From: Clostridia bacterium
GTDB lineage: Bacteria > Bacillota > Clostridia > UMGS1883 > UMGS1540
Direction: 5' to 3'
NCBI GenBank assembly: GCA_017436645.1
Contig: JAFSCR010000009.1
Span: forward strand, 1-43,581
DNA: 43,581 nucleotides
Shown: piece by piece, positions 6,437 to 15,482 of the stretch
Layout of the letters: each line of letters opens with the position of its first letter
How positions within the stretch are numbered: the stretch's first letter is position 1
Position numbers and translations under genes: made by a program
Notes under the pieces: model-generated
Databases searched by the model: none
Told to the model about the DNA's origin: nothing
Seen by the model: the letters and a program-made list of their open reading frames with translations, nothing else

Positions 6437-7378
6437 TCACACCGCATACATAATGTGCAGGTTACGGATTTCGGGGTCCGTGATTTTATCATTGACTGAA
6501 TAGGCATGTGCTTCAAGGCTTTCCGATGAAGCTGACGAAAGTGCCTGCTTTTTCAGCTGGCCGATAATGTCAGCGGCGATTTTTTCGATGCTTTCCGCCT
6601 TGGCTTTCGATTCTGCATCGCCGTTTCCGCTTGAAAGAAGAAATTCAAGGGGCAAAGATAGGGAAGAGAGAACCGCAAGGTCTCTCAAGGCTTTGAAAAC
6701 CCATTTATAATAAGGGATATATTTTCGATTCAGGAGAAAAACAACTTTTAATGCGGCGTTGACAAATTCGCCCATAGCCAGCTGAGCTGCACCCGTTTCG
6801 CCTCTTTTTATGCATCTGGGGTAATTGTATTGCCCCGCCTGTGCCATCAGGAGAAGATTCCCTGCTAATTTTTTTAGCCGCACATCTTCGGGAAGATACG
6901 AAAGCTTTTGGCGAATGGAGGAGAGAAGACCGAAGTGATCGGCAAATATTTTGCCATTGGTTGCTTCCAGAAGAAACTGCTCTGAAACAAGGAACCACCC
7001 ACGTGTTGTCAGTTCTCCGTTTTCATCGCCTGTTTTGTCCCTGAAAAAATCGTGGATTCTGATAACACCGTGTCGGTTTCCGCCAACGGGATTTAAAGGC
7101 TGCCTTGCAAGACCCAAAAATTCTTTCGGAAGCTTGGCATATGCCCGTTCCAGTAAAAAGGCATCTCTTCTGGAAACGGTGCTTTCATCGGGCAAAAAAA
7201 TGCAAAAACCCGGCTCAAAGTCGTGGTCACGAGAGATTGCATCATCAAAGCCCATACATTCGGAACCGCTTCCCGAAAGACCAATGGCAAGGTACGGCTT
7301 TAGGTGAGGAAAGCTTTCTTCTATCATTTTTTCGCCGTATTCTTTATAAAACTTTTCGGCAAGCTCAATTCCTTTCAT
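6437..7378 (-). CDS. DUF4037 protein with nucleotidyltransferase-like fold
   Basis: Soluble protein of 313 residues. The N-terminal motif GLSGSGSECMGFDDAISRDH (33-52) followed by DFEPGF resembles the G-S...DxD signature of the nucleotidyltransferase superfamily (D51, D53 as possible metal ligands). The rest is helical and matches my recollection of DUF4037. The substrate is unknown. Its ATG lies 14 bases inside the end of the preceding TPR gene, so the two are coupled; this TPR-DUF4037 pairing suggests a joint function. Confidence 0.8.
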   Translation of the reverse strand: MKGIELAEKFYKEYGEKMIEESFPHLKPYLAIGLSGSGSECMGFDDAISRDHDFEPGFCIFLPDESTVSRRDAFLLERAYAKLPKEFLGLARQPLNPVGGNRHGVIRIHDFFRDKTGDENGELTTRGWFLVSEQFLLEATNGKIFADHFGLLSSIRQKLSYLPEDVRLKKLAGNLLLMAQAGQYNYPRCIKRGETGAAQLAMGEFVNAALKVVFLLNRKYIPYYKWVFKALRDLAVLSSLSLPLEFLLSSGNGDAESKAKAESIEKIAADIIGQLKKQALSSASSESLEAHAYSVNDKITDPEIRNLHIMYAV

Positions 7379-8108
7379 AAATTTCCCCGGCCCTTTCTTT
7401 CAGCTCTTTTTCATAGGCAAAAAAGCCGTGATACCCATAAACGGAGGCACATTTTTCGCATACGAAAGCATAATAACCGTTTCGGTTTTCGTAATGGTCT
7501 AAGATTTTTGCTGCCTTGTCCAGAAGCTCACCTATAATCTTCTCTGCATTTTCAAGGCCCATTTCGGCTTCACGGAGGCTTGCAATGTTGAGGAGCGTTA
7601 TGGCAACTTCGAGCATCCCGTCCTTCTGATTTTCCATTACATAAATGGCTTTTTCGTAAAGGGCGAGGGCCTCGCCGAATGCTTTCAAATCCACAAGGGT
7701 GAGTGCCATGTTATTATATAGACCGCCAAAACGCTTATCGTTGGCGGGGAGTTCTTTTTGGTATACGGCCAGTGCTTTTTCAAATAACGGCATGGCCTCC
7801 TGTGCTTTTCCGAACGCCTTGAAAACCGTGCCTGCATTAATATAGGTTGTGGCGGCGCCCACGTTGTTTTCTATGCCCATATCGCTAACTAGCCGGAGGG
7901 CATTTTCTACGGCAGAAAGGGCGTCCGCCTTCCGCCCCAGCTTTCTGTAAAGACCGCAAAGTTCGTTTTGGAGGAGCAGCATGGTGCTTTTGTTGCCGGA
8001 GAGTCCGGCTTCTTCCAGCCAGTATAAAATGTGCCGCTCAGCACCGGCATAATCATTTTTGTTCAAAAAAGCATCCAGTTTATCTAAAATGCGCCCTGTA
8101 TCTATCAT
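7365..8108 (-). CDS. Tetratricopeptide-repeat protein
   Basis: A 247-residue soluble all-helical protein with several TPR units, for example AATTYINAGTVFKAFGKAQE and GLYNNMALTLVDLKAFGEAL, each followed by a matching AMPLFEKAL or ALYEKAI helix. GGAGGT (8114-8119) supports ATG 8108. It probably serves as a protein-interaction partner of the DUF4037 protein encoded directly downstream with a 14-base overlap. A C-terminal CEKCASVYGYHGFFAYEKE segment is outside the clear repeats. Confidence 0.88.
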   Translation of the reverse strand: MIDTGRILDKLDAFLNKNDYAGAERHILYWLEEAGLSGNKSTMLLLQNELCGLYRKLGRKADALSAVENALRLVSDMGIENNVGAATTYINAGTVFKAFGKAQEAMPLFEKALAVYQKELPANDKRFGGLYNNMALTLVDLKAFGEALALYEKAIYVMENQKDGMLEVAITLLNIASLREAEMGLENAEKIIGELLDKAAKILDHYENRNGYYAFVCEKCASVYGYHGFFAYEKELKERAGEIYERN

Positions 8109-8137
8109 AAAGCACCTCCACTCTTTTGTATACTGTA

Positions 8138-8166
8138 ATTTTATCATAAATCTGGTTTTGGTGCAA
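8138..8166 (-). promoter_or_regulatory. Promoter of the TPR-DUF4037 operon
   Basis: On the minus strand: TTGCAC (8166-8161), 17 bases, TAAAAT (8143-8138), 30 bases before the TPR start. Confidence 0.65.
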
Positions 8167-8212
8167 CCGATAATTTGTTTTACTGTGTATCTTCTTTCAA
8201 AAAGGAGATAAT

Positions 8213-11200
8213 GTGGGAAAAAGAAAAAGCCAAACACAGACAGCCGCGACTCCCCTTGCGGAGATGAGCGACAGAACGTCTGCGTTTAACTCTAATGATA
8301 ATATACCACAAACCATGCCTTTTAGTCAAGAAAATTCCGCACAAAATACTGCGGAAGGTTTTGTTTTACCTACTGCAAAGGAAACGATGGCGGCGCAGGG
8401 AAACGGTGCAAATGCAAATGCCACGGCAATGGACACCATGACAGATGCGGAATATGATGCTCGTATGGGGACGGCAAGCGTAAATAAAAGCTATTCCATT
8501 GAAAATATCCCCGGAACACAGATGCAGTATGTAAAAGCGGACAGGCAGGTTATAAAGGGAACGGATACTGCACAATGGGCGGAAGATGTAAAGGCATACA
8601 TTGACACAGAAATTCGGCATGGGAAAGATGTACCGGTCGTTGCGGCGGATGGGGATATTTTGTATATTACAGAGGATTCATCCGGCAAAGCGAGGTTTAG
8701 AAATGATGTCCGAATGGCGGATGGAACATATCGAAAAATGACGGATGAAGAATATGCAGTCAAGCTCAGAACAGAAACACACATAGACGAAGTGGCGGAA
8801 GTGTCCACAAGAGGGAAGGAAATTGTACCGGACGAAAAGAACCACGCATTTGCTAAAGATGGTTTTAATTACAGGACAGCATATTTTGAAGATTTTGATG
8901 GACAGTACTATCGTCTTACGCTTTCTGTGGGTATAAACGGAGAAATTAACACCGTTTACAATGTGGGCAAAATAAAAGAAGCACAGTTCCCTCGTGGCTC
9001 AAAGGCCAAGCAGAATGCTTCTGCGGTAGGGACAAGTGCTTCAATCGAAGGAGCTGCCCCACAGACTTTACTTGCTGTGGTAGACGAAAACAATTCGCCA
9101 ACAGTTCCTAGTAACAGTATATCACAAAACGCCGCTTTTAGTCAAGAAAATTCCGCACAAAATCCTTTGGAAGGAAATGTTTTGCCCACGGCGAAGGAGT
9201 TGGACAGGCAGAGGCGGGCGGCGAAGGCAGAGACGGAAACGGAACGGACGGGGATTCTTCTGGGTGTGCCGGAAAAAATAATCCGGACCGTGCAGAGACT
9301 TGCCAAAATTATCGGCAAAGAGGTTGTTTTTTATCGAAACACGGACGGGAAGGTGAAAAACGACCTAGGGTATTATAACCACAATGACGGGAAAATTTAT
9401 CTAAACGCCGATGCGAAAGACCCGGTTGCCATAATCCTCGGCCACGAAATGGTGCACGCCATACAGCTGACGGACGGATATATAAGCTTCTTTAAAACGG
9501 TACTTCGCAAGATGCAGGCAGACGGCATAAACCTTTTCGAAGCCCGCGCGGAGTTGAAGGCACGATATGCCGAAAACGGGGTAGATCTGGACACCACGGC
9601 AAAAATAGATCAGGACCTTGTGGCAGAGTATGCGCAGAAGCATTTGTTTACGGATGAGGCAAGCATTGCTTCCATTGTGAATGCAGACAAGGAAAGCGGT
9701 CATAAAATCCTCAATTTCCTCGACCGCATTCTGGCAAAGCTTGGTAACAAGGATGCCCGGGAAAGAGCATTCGTGCAAAAGGCAAGAGCGCTTTATGCAA
9801 AAGCCCTTCGGGAGAGCAGAGGAATGGAAGCCGGCGGAGAATACAGAGGCGATACAGCATCTGCAAAATCTATGGCAGAAGCAAAAACAGCATCCGAAAC
9901 GATGGCGGATGCAAGGAGAGAAACTGCGGCAGACCTTCGAAGCACAGCGGAACCCATGGCGGGGCAAAACGAAGCACGTACTATGGACACCATGACGGAC
10001 GAGGAATATGATGCCCGACTCGACATGGAGGAAGCAGAAGCGAGCATGGCGGGACAGAGTATGCTTTACGATGACGGGCGGCAGTTTATGATTGGTGACG
10101 AGGAAAACGTTGCAGAAAACAAACGGCCGTGGTATAATGAATCTGATGAAATAACAGGGGGTAAAGAACATGGACAAGAAGTGGATAACAGTGGAGGACG
10201 GTTGGGGATTCAAGAAGCGGATAACAGAGGACAAACTACAGACCGCAATGGATACGTACGCGAAGCTCAGAGAAATGGCGAGCAAGCCGGGATCGGGGTA
10301 CACGCAAGAGGAAATACAAAAATACACACTTCGGATAGTGAAGGAAGAGAAATAAGCTCGGAAATAAGCGAAAAAATTAAAAGTACCGCAGTTTTGGATG
10401 TGAACGGAAGACCACTTGCGGTATATCATTTCACACCAAACGAGGAGTTCACTGAGTTTTCGAAAGGAGACATAGGATTCCATTTTGGCACAAAAGCACA
10501 AGCGGAAAAACGGGGCAAAGACATTCAGGCAAAAAGCGGAAGAACATTTAGAGCTTACCTGAATTTAAAAAATCCTATAAGAGCTCGTCTGGACATCATG
10601 GGGTGGAGGGCGCGGCCGGCAGCCATGTATCTATGGTCAGAGGGGTATTTGACAAATGAGGAACACGAATATATAAAAAGATTGGCGTCCAAAGAAGACG
10701 GGTACGACTCGGATGCAGCAATTAGACTGCGTGAGATTCTTGAAGAAAAAAAGTATGACGGCATCGTATACCCGAATGGATTTGAAGGAGACGGAGATTC
10801 TTACATTGCTTTCCATGATGAACAAATCATAAAAACAGACATAGAAAATGTGGACACCGAAAGTTCTGACGAGTCTTCAACGGATGGCCGCCAATACGCC
10901 ATAGCCAAAGAAGATGCTGCGGTTTCGCCAAGGGAAACAAGTGCAGTGGAGGAACCGGAAACGATGGAATCCATTGCCAAGACTTACGGCGAAGTGAAGC
11001 GGACGAGGCGGGAGCTTGAGAAGGTGAACCGCCGCATGCGGCTTTCGGATGAGGACAAGATGCACGTGGGGAGACTTCTCCGGGGCGAAATACTGCCGGA
11101 ACATTTGCCGGAAGGAAGCGACACGGAGGGCATCCTTGCGGTATATGAGGCGAAAAAAGAATACGAGGGGTATGCAAAGCGAATCCGTGCCTACAACCAA

Positions 11201-12217
11201 AGAAGAAAGGACGGCCTCAGAGCGCAAGCGCAGGAGCACCTCGGCAATCTTCGGAAGTGGAAGGACAAGGTGGCGCTCGGGGGCCTGCGGTATTCCATAG
11301 AATCGATGGAAAGAAACTTTAAGGATGTTATGGGTGAGGATGCGGATGAACTTATTTCGGAATATCTGAAGCCCGTACATAAAGCGGCGGCGGCTTCCAA
11401 CAACCTGAAGGATGCTGTACGTGCGAGAGTGGAAACTTTAAACCTTTCCCGAAAGGTGGAAAAGGGAAACACAGTTTCGGAAGCCCATGCGGTGCAGCTT
11501 CTCGGGGAGGCGGAGGACCACATCCGTGTTCTTAAGGTGATGGGACCGGATGAGAAGAGAGACAAAAAGACACTTTTGGAGTGGCAGACCATTTTAGAAA
11601 AGCTATGGAAGGAAAACCCGAAAGGCAATGGTTGCCTAAAAAGATTGATTTCAGCCTACATGTATGTTATAATAAAAATGGGTAAAGCAAAGATGTTTGA
11701 TAATATATCATTAACCAGCAAAAATATGAGCACGATTTACTGTATATTAAAAGAACGATATGCCGATAAATTAAGCGGCTACCAACTTATGTATGGTTCG
11801 GGAGTTATTCAGTGCGCACATTTGTTGCGTGGTGGACACCTTAACCCTGTACATTTTGAGTTAGCCTTTGCTAGAGCCATGGGAGGCGAGTGTGGATTAG
11901 ACATTTATTCCCGCGATATAGAACCTATTCCTTGGTATGATCGAGAACCAAGTACTGATATTGATGTTTTTTCATATTTTGTCATGAATATCACTTGCAT
12001 GTTTATATACGAAACGTCAAAAACGCGTGTTAATTATCACGATTGGGTTGATTTTGTTATAGGCAAACGAAAAAAGTTTAAAAGGATTGTTAAGAAGACG
12101 GTGTTGGGAAACAAAAAAACATGGAACAAATTTACCTTAAATTCGTGGATCGAAGGCGTTATGAATAATCCATTATATAAAGATTGGAAGGATGAGATTT
12201 TTTCTTTTAAATATTAA
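8213..12217 (+). CDS. Phage-type polyvalent protein: PBECR-like nuclease, zincin metallopeptidase and ADP-ribosyltransferase-like domains
   Basis: A 1334-residue mosaic. Residues about 73-260 resemble the phage Barnase-EndoU-ColicinE5/D-RelE-like (PBECR) nuclease domains of polyvalent proteins. Residues 345-535 carry a zincin motif, GHEMVH (H411, E412, H415). Residues 715-877 resemble the ART-PolyVal ADP-ribosyltransferase domain (VYHFT, DIGFHFGT, YDGIVY, DSYIAFHDEQI). Residues 915-1137 are long charged helices. From 1138 an AT-rich tail of about 197 residues has different composition and no recognised domain. Linkers repeat: FSQENSAQN with VLPTAKE at 37-56 and 309-328, and MDTMTD-EYDAR at 73 and 591. 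GTG 8213 follows AAGGAG. Such proteins enter hosts with phage DNA, yet no capsid or portal gene is near. Confidence 0.75.
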   Translation: MGKRKSQTQTAATPLAEMSDRTSAFNSNDNIPQTMPFSQENSAQNTAEGFVLPTAKETMAAQGNGANANATAMDTMTDAEYDARMGTASVNKSYSIENIPGTQMQYVKADRQVIKGTDTAQWAEDVKAYIDTEIRHGKDVPVVAADGDILYITEDSSGKARFRNDVRMADGTYRKMTDEEYAVKLRTETHIDEVAEVSTRGKEIVPDEKNHAFAKDGFNYRTAYFEDFDGQYYRLTLSVGINGEINTVYNVGKIKEAQFPRGSKAKQNASAVGTSASIEGAAPQTLLAVVDENNSPTVPSNSISQNAAFSQENSAQNPLEGNVLPTAKELDRQRRAAKAETETERTGILLGVPEKIIRTVQRLAKIIGKEVVFYRNTDGKVKNDLGYYNHNDGKIYLNADAKDPVAIILGHEMVHAIQLTDGYISFFKTVLRKMQADGINLFEARAELKARYAENGVDLDTTAKIDQDLVAEYAQKHLFTDEASIASIVNADKESGHKILNFLDRILAKLGNKDARERAFVQKARALYAKALRESRGMEAGGEYRGDTASAKSMAEAKTASETMADARRETAADLRSTAEPMAGQNEARTMDTMTDEEYDARLDMEEAEASMAGQSMLYDDGRQFMIGDEENVAENKRPWYNESDEITGGKEHGQEVDNSGGRLGIQEADNRGQTTDRNGYVREAQRNGEQAGIGVHARGNTKIHTSDSEGREISSEISEKIKSTAVLDVNGRPLAVYHFTPNEEFTEFSKGDIGFHFGTKAQAEKRGKDIQAKSGRTFRAYLNLKNPIRARLDIMGWRARPAAMYLWSEGYLTNEEHEYIKRLASKEDGYDSDAAIRLREILEEKKYDGIVYPNGFEGDGDSYIAFHDEQIIKTDIENVDTESSDESSTDGRQYAIAKEDAAVSPRETSAVEEPETMESIAKTYGEVKRTRRELEKVNRRMRLSDEDKMHVGRLLRGEILPEHLPEGSDTEGILAVYEAKKEYEGYAKRIRAYNQRRKDGLRAQAQEHLGNLRKWKDKVALGGLRYSIESMERNFKDVMGEDADELISEYLKPVHKAAAASNNLKDAVRARVETLNLSRKVEKGNTVSEAHAVQLLGEAEDHIRVLKVMGPDEKRDKKTLLEWQTILEKLWKENPKGNGCLKRLISAYMYVIIKMGKAKMFDNISLTSKNMSTIYCILKERYADKLSGYQLMYGSGVIQCAHLLRGGHLNPVHFELAFARAMGGECGLDIYSRDIEPIPWYDREPSTDIDVFSYFVMNITCMFIYETSKTRVNYHDWVDFVIGKRKKFKRIVKKTVLGNKKTWNKFTLNSWIEGVMNNPLYKDWKDEIFSFKY

Positions 12218-12261
12218 AACAATTTACAAAGAAGATTTGTTCAAAATGTCGGAAGAAGAAC

Positions 12262-12293
12262 AAAAAAGGTCGGACGCAAGTCCGACCCTTTTT
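12262..12293. terminator. Bidirectional terminator between polyvalent gene and alr
   Basis: AAAAAAGGTCGGAC-GCAA-GTCCGACCCTTTTT. It serves both convergent genes. Confidence 0.88.
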
Positions 12294-12297
12294 AAGT

Positions 12298-13431
12298 CTA
12301 ATATATTCTCGCCACTCTTGGCATAAAGTTACAAACCACTTCGTAATTAAAGCTATGGCAAAGTGCGCCGAGGTCCTCAGCGGTAATGGTTTCATCGCCG
12401 CTTCTGCCTAAAATTACGGCTTCATCCTCGACTGAAACGTCCGGAATATCCGTCACGTCTACCATAATCTGGTCCATACAAACTTTGCCCACAACGGGCG
12501 CTTTTTTGCCACGAATCAAAACGTAGCCACAGCCTGTCATACACCGGTTATACCCGTCTGCATATCCAATAGATACGGTGGCAATCCTTCTTTCCTCGGG
12601 GGCAGTGTAAATATGCCCGTACCCGATTTTAAAGTCCTTCGGCACTTCTTTTACAAACACCACGTGGCTGATGACTTCCATGGCAGGCGTAAGCTTTACT
12701 TTCTCCGTATCCATTTCATCGGAGGGATAAAGGCCGTAAATGGCAATGCCCAGACGGCACATGTTATATTGCTTTTCAAAATCCATGGAGGCGGCGCTGT
12801 TTGAAATATGCTTTATGGGAATATGTACGCCCTTTTCATTAAGAAGGTCAATAAACGTGTCGAAAAGTGCCATTTGGCATAAGGCATCGGTTTTATCTGC
12901 CGCATCTGCACAGGCATAGTGACTGAAAAGACCTTCGATTTCAATGCCGGGCAGAAGGGAAATCTGCCGTACAATTCCGGCACTTTCTTCCGTGGGCGTA
13001 AAGCCGATTCTGCCCATGCCTGTATCACACACCACATGGATTTTAGCTTTTTTGCCACGAATAGCGGCAAGAGAAGATAATTTTTCGGCCTCCCGTAATG
13101 ACAAAATGGCGGGGGTGATATCAAAATCCAGCACCGTATCATATAAAAGGGGACTTGTGTAGGAAAGAATCAGTATGGGTTTTTTGATGCCGCCTTCCCG
13201 AAGCGTTACAGCCTCCTCAAGACAGGCGACGGCAAAATAATCCACGTCTTCTTCAATGTGCCGTGCCACACGGACACTTCCGTGCCCGTACCCGTCCGCC
13301 TTGACGACGGCCATGGAAAGAACACCTTCTTTAAGCGGCGCCTTAAGCACTTTTAAGTTTTCTTTTATAGCATCGAGGGAAACACGGGCAAATGTTCTTA
13401 TATATGGTGGGTATTTATGTAATGTATCCAT
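12298..13431 (-). CDS. alr: Alanine racemase
   Basis: PLP enzyme interconverting L- and D-alanine for peptidoglycan, 377 residues as usual for the family. AVVKADGYGHG holds the PLP lysine (K44). The second catalytic tyrosine is probably Y271 in GYGHIY. SNSAAS and CRLGIAIYGLYP are family motifs of the barrel and substrate/PLP-phosphate region, and the C-terminal beta domain has VCMDQIMVD. Start supported by AAGGAAG. It follows dat by 11 bases, so both D-amino-acid enzymes are in one operon. Confidence 0.96.
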   Translation of the reverse strand: MDTLHKYPPYIRTFARVSLDAIKENLKVLKAPLKEGVLSMAVVKADGYGHGSVRVARHIEEDVDYFAVACLEEAVTLREGGIKKPILILSYTSPLLYDTVLDFDITPAILSLREAEKLSSLAAIRGKKAKIHVVCDTGMGRIGFTPTEESAGIVRQISLLPGIEIEGLFSHYACADAADKTDALCQMALFDTFIDLLNEKGVHIPIKHISNSAASMDFEKQYNMCRLGIAIYGLYPSDEMDTEKVKLTPAMEVISHVVFVKEVPKDFKIGYGHIYTAPEERRIATVSIGYADGYNRCMTGCGYVLIRGKKAPVVGKVCMDQIMVDVTDIPDVSVEDEAVILGRSGDETITAEDLGALCHSFNYEVVCNFMPRVARIY

Positions 13432-13442
13432 TCTAAACTTCC

Positions 13443-14285
13443 TTAGTTGGTTTCTTCCATAAAGACACGCAGAACTTCATCCTGCAGCGGTTTCAGAATT
13501 TCGGGGGCCTTCTGCCCGACGGGTTTGCCGTCAATTTCAACGGCCTGTAGGCAGAGCGAACCTGCACTGGATACGATGACTTCATCTGCCGCCATCATTT
13601 CTGCAACAGAGAATGGCTCCTCGCTGACAGCAATGCCGAGCTTATGGCATGCAGTAATGAGATGTGCACGGGCGGTACCGGGGAGAATCAGGTTATCAAG
13701 GGGTGCCGTTCTGAAAACGCCGTCCTTTATAATATGCACGTTACTGTGTGCACATTCCGTAACCCTGCCGCTCCGGTGGAAGACCGTTTCGTCACAAGCC
13801 ATTTCCTTGGCTTTCTGAGATGCCATAACGGACGGGATAAGGTTTAGCGTTTTAATATTGCAGTGGAAGAAACGAGTGTCTTCCATTGTAATCAGTTTCA
13901 GCTGTTTATGTATATCCACGATGTCTTTGGGGGAGATATTAATCCAGAGGTTGCCTTTGGAACCGTCTGTGGGGAAAAGGTGGTTCCGCTTTCCCGTGCC
14001 ACGTGTGACCTGCCAATAAACAAAGTTTTCGCCTGTGTCCATTTTCTTTACCATTTCATTTAAAATGTTCCGCATTTCTTCTTTCGTCTGGGCGATTTCA
14101 ATTTGAAGAAGGGCAGCGCTACGATAAAGGCGGTCAATGTGTTCGTCCAGCGCATAGATTTTATAGTTGCGGCTGTAGGTTGCATCATAAACGCCGTCCC
14201 CGAAATAGCATACCCTGTCATTCATGGGGACCGTCATTTCGTCGGCTTCCCCATACTTCCCATTGTAGTAACCAAGATTTTTCAT
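13443..14285 (-). CDS. dat: D-amino acid aminotransferase
   Basis: Fold-type IV PLP aminotransferase of 280 residues, converting D-alanine and 2-oxoglutarate to pyruvate and D-glutamate. EDTRFFHCNIKTLNL contains the PLP lysine at K145, the same number as in characterised bacillus enzymes. The N-terminal DRVCYFGDGVYD and the SSAGSLCLQAVEIDG region are typical. AAAGGAG supports ATG 14285; an upstream in-frame ATG at 14351 would include the promoter region. It is first in an operon with alr and supplies cell-wall D-glutamate. Confidence 0.94.
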   Translation of the reverse strand: MKNLGYYNGKYGEADEMTVPMNDRVCYFGDGVYDATYSRNYKIYALDEHIDRLYRSAALLQIEIAQTKEEMRNILNEMVKKMDTGENFVYWQVTRGTGKRNHLFPTDGSKGNLWINISPKDIVDIHKQLKLITMEDTRFFHCNIKTLNLIPSVMASQKAKEMACDETVFHRSGRVTECAHSNVHIIKDGVFRTAPLDNLILPGTARAHLITACHKLGIAVSEEPFSVAEMMAADEVIVSSAGSLCLQAVEIDGKPVGQKAPEILKPLQDEVLRVFMEETN

Positions 14286-14322
14286 ATATAAAAGCTCCTT
14301 TATAATAAAAATGTATATACTA

Positions 14323-14351
14323 AGTATACCACCGGCGGAAAGAAAAGTCAA
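14323..14351 (-). promoter_or_regulatory. dat-alr promoter
   Basis: On the minus strand: TTGACT (14351-14346), 17 bases, TATACT (14328-14323). A small palindrome GTATACTTAGTATAT covers the -10 region and could be an operator. Confidence 0.75.
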
Positions 14352-14362
14352 TCACCCCTTTT

Positions 14363-14397
14363 TATAAAAATAGGGCTGTCCCAATTGGGACAGCCCT
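14363..14397 (-). terminator. Terminator of the lipoprotein gene
   Basis: AGGGCTGTCCC-AATT-GGGACAGCCCT (14372-14397), followed on the minus strand by a T-rich tract. It separates the lipoprotein gene from dat. Confidence 0.88.
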
Positions 14398-14403
14398 GAA
14401 GAA

Positions 14404-15336
14404 TCAGTCGCCGAGCCAGAAGGCGATAACGCCTGTCTCGTTTCCGACTTTAATATAGAAAGAATAGTAATTGTACATTTCGCCGTAGCCTAAAAATTCA
14501 ATTTTTTCACCTTTTTTAAATTCTCGCATCTTGTTATCGTCATACCCTTGGGTGAAGGAGTAATGTCCGTAATCTATGGGCGGATTGTCCATAGGCGTGA
14601 AGAAGGTTTTGAAGGTTTCGGCAACTTCATGGGTGCCTTCCACCTTCGGGGAAAGCTTTTCTTCTTTCCATGCATCGCCCGAAAGCACAAAGCGGGAAAG
14701 TGCAATGCGAGGAGCTGTAAAGCCGATGTTTTGGAAGGAGGTGACAATGGAACCCTTCTGATTTGTCCAGATGGCACCGTAAGTGGGGATAACGTCCTTT
14801 TCATCAGCATAAAAATCGCCGTAAATCTGAGGCGAAGTGTAGGAAAAGGAGCCCATTTCATACACGTTTTCAATAGGTTTTAAGGTTTTGCCGTCAAAAC
14901 GGACGAAGGTAACAGAGGGGTCAGCACTGGGGCCGTCCACATAAAGGGCAAGCTCATTGAAGCCGTCCTCTTTATTGAGGTCCACAATATTTGCACCAAG
15001 GAAGTTTTCTAAAGATACGGGGATAGAGATGCCGTCTACGGTGAGGGTTGCATCCATAGTTTCGGTATCGACGGAAATGGAAGATTTTTTCTCACCATAA
15101 AGCACGCCTTCGCCGCTGATATGGGCAGGGGCATTGCTGCCGGAGGCGATGGGAGGCAGGGTGGATTCTATTACGGCATCGCTAAGAAGGACGTATTCAT
15201 CTTCTAAATTTGTAAATACACGAGGCGCTTTTTCGACAGGTTTTTCCGGCTTTGCAGGATTTTTGTCGATGCCGCATCCCACTGCAGAAACGAGGAGCGA
15301 TAGTGTGAGAATGAAAAGAGTACATTTTTTGAACAT
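14404..15336 (-). CDS. Predicted lipoprotein with SH3-like C-terminal part
   Basis: A 310-residue exported protein. The signal peptide (1-20) ends in a relaxed lipobox, LVSAVGC, with the lipidated cysteine at 21. A proline- and lysine-rich linker follows, then a beta-rich body and a C-terminal segment (KGEKIEFLGYG, YYSFYIKVGNETG) like an SH3b fold. No family recognised. AAAGGA supports ATG 15336. It is transcribed alone, with TTGACA on the minus strand about 60 bases upstream, and is divergent from nfeD. It probably sits on the outer face of the membrane. Confidence 0.8.
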   Translation of the reverse strand: MFKKCTLFILTLSLLVSAVGCGIDKNPAKPEKPVEKAPRVFTNLEDEYVLLSDAVIESTLPPIASGSNAPAHISGEGVLYGEKKSSISVDTETMDATLTVDGISIPVSLENFLGANIVDLNKEDGFNELALYVDGPSADPSVTFVRFDGKTLKPIENVYEMGSFSYTSPQIYGDFYADEKDVIPTYGAIWTNQKGSIVTSFQNIGFTAPRIALSRFVLSGDAWKEEKLSPKVEGTHEVAETFKTFFTPMDNPPIDYGHYSFTQGYDDNKMREFKKGEKIEFLGYGEMYNYYSFYIKVGNETGVIAFWLGD

Positions 15337-15433
15337 AAAATCAGTCCTTTCGTTTATTTGCAGAATCATCTTATCACGAAAAAATCATTATTGTCAACAC
15401 TTTTTAAAAATATATGCACCGATAGTGCATTTC

Positions 15434-15462
15434 TTGACAAACAGCATAAAATGTGATATACT
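15434..15462 (+). promoter_or_regulatory. nfeD-qmcA promoter
   Basis: TTGACA (15434-15439), 17 bases, TATACT (15457-15462), 20 bases before the nfeD start. Confidence 0.88.
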
Positions 15463-15482
15463 TTCAATGTGAGGTGATAGAT

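Noticed and set aside
6317..6499. Small plus-strand frame before the DUF4037 gene
   Set aside because: It covers a terminator and the XRE remnant on the other strand and has no ribosome site.
9401..10501. Long antisense frame of 366 codons within the polyvalent gene
   Set aside because: It is Cys/Phe/Ser-rich as expected from the antisense of a lysine/glutamate-rich gene; no start site or homology recognised.
8213..12217. Complete prophage around the polyvalent gene
   Set aside because: Neighbours on both sides are ordinary chromosomal genes (TPR/DUF4037, alr, dat); no structural, replication or integrase genes are seen.
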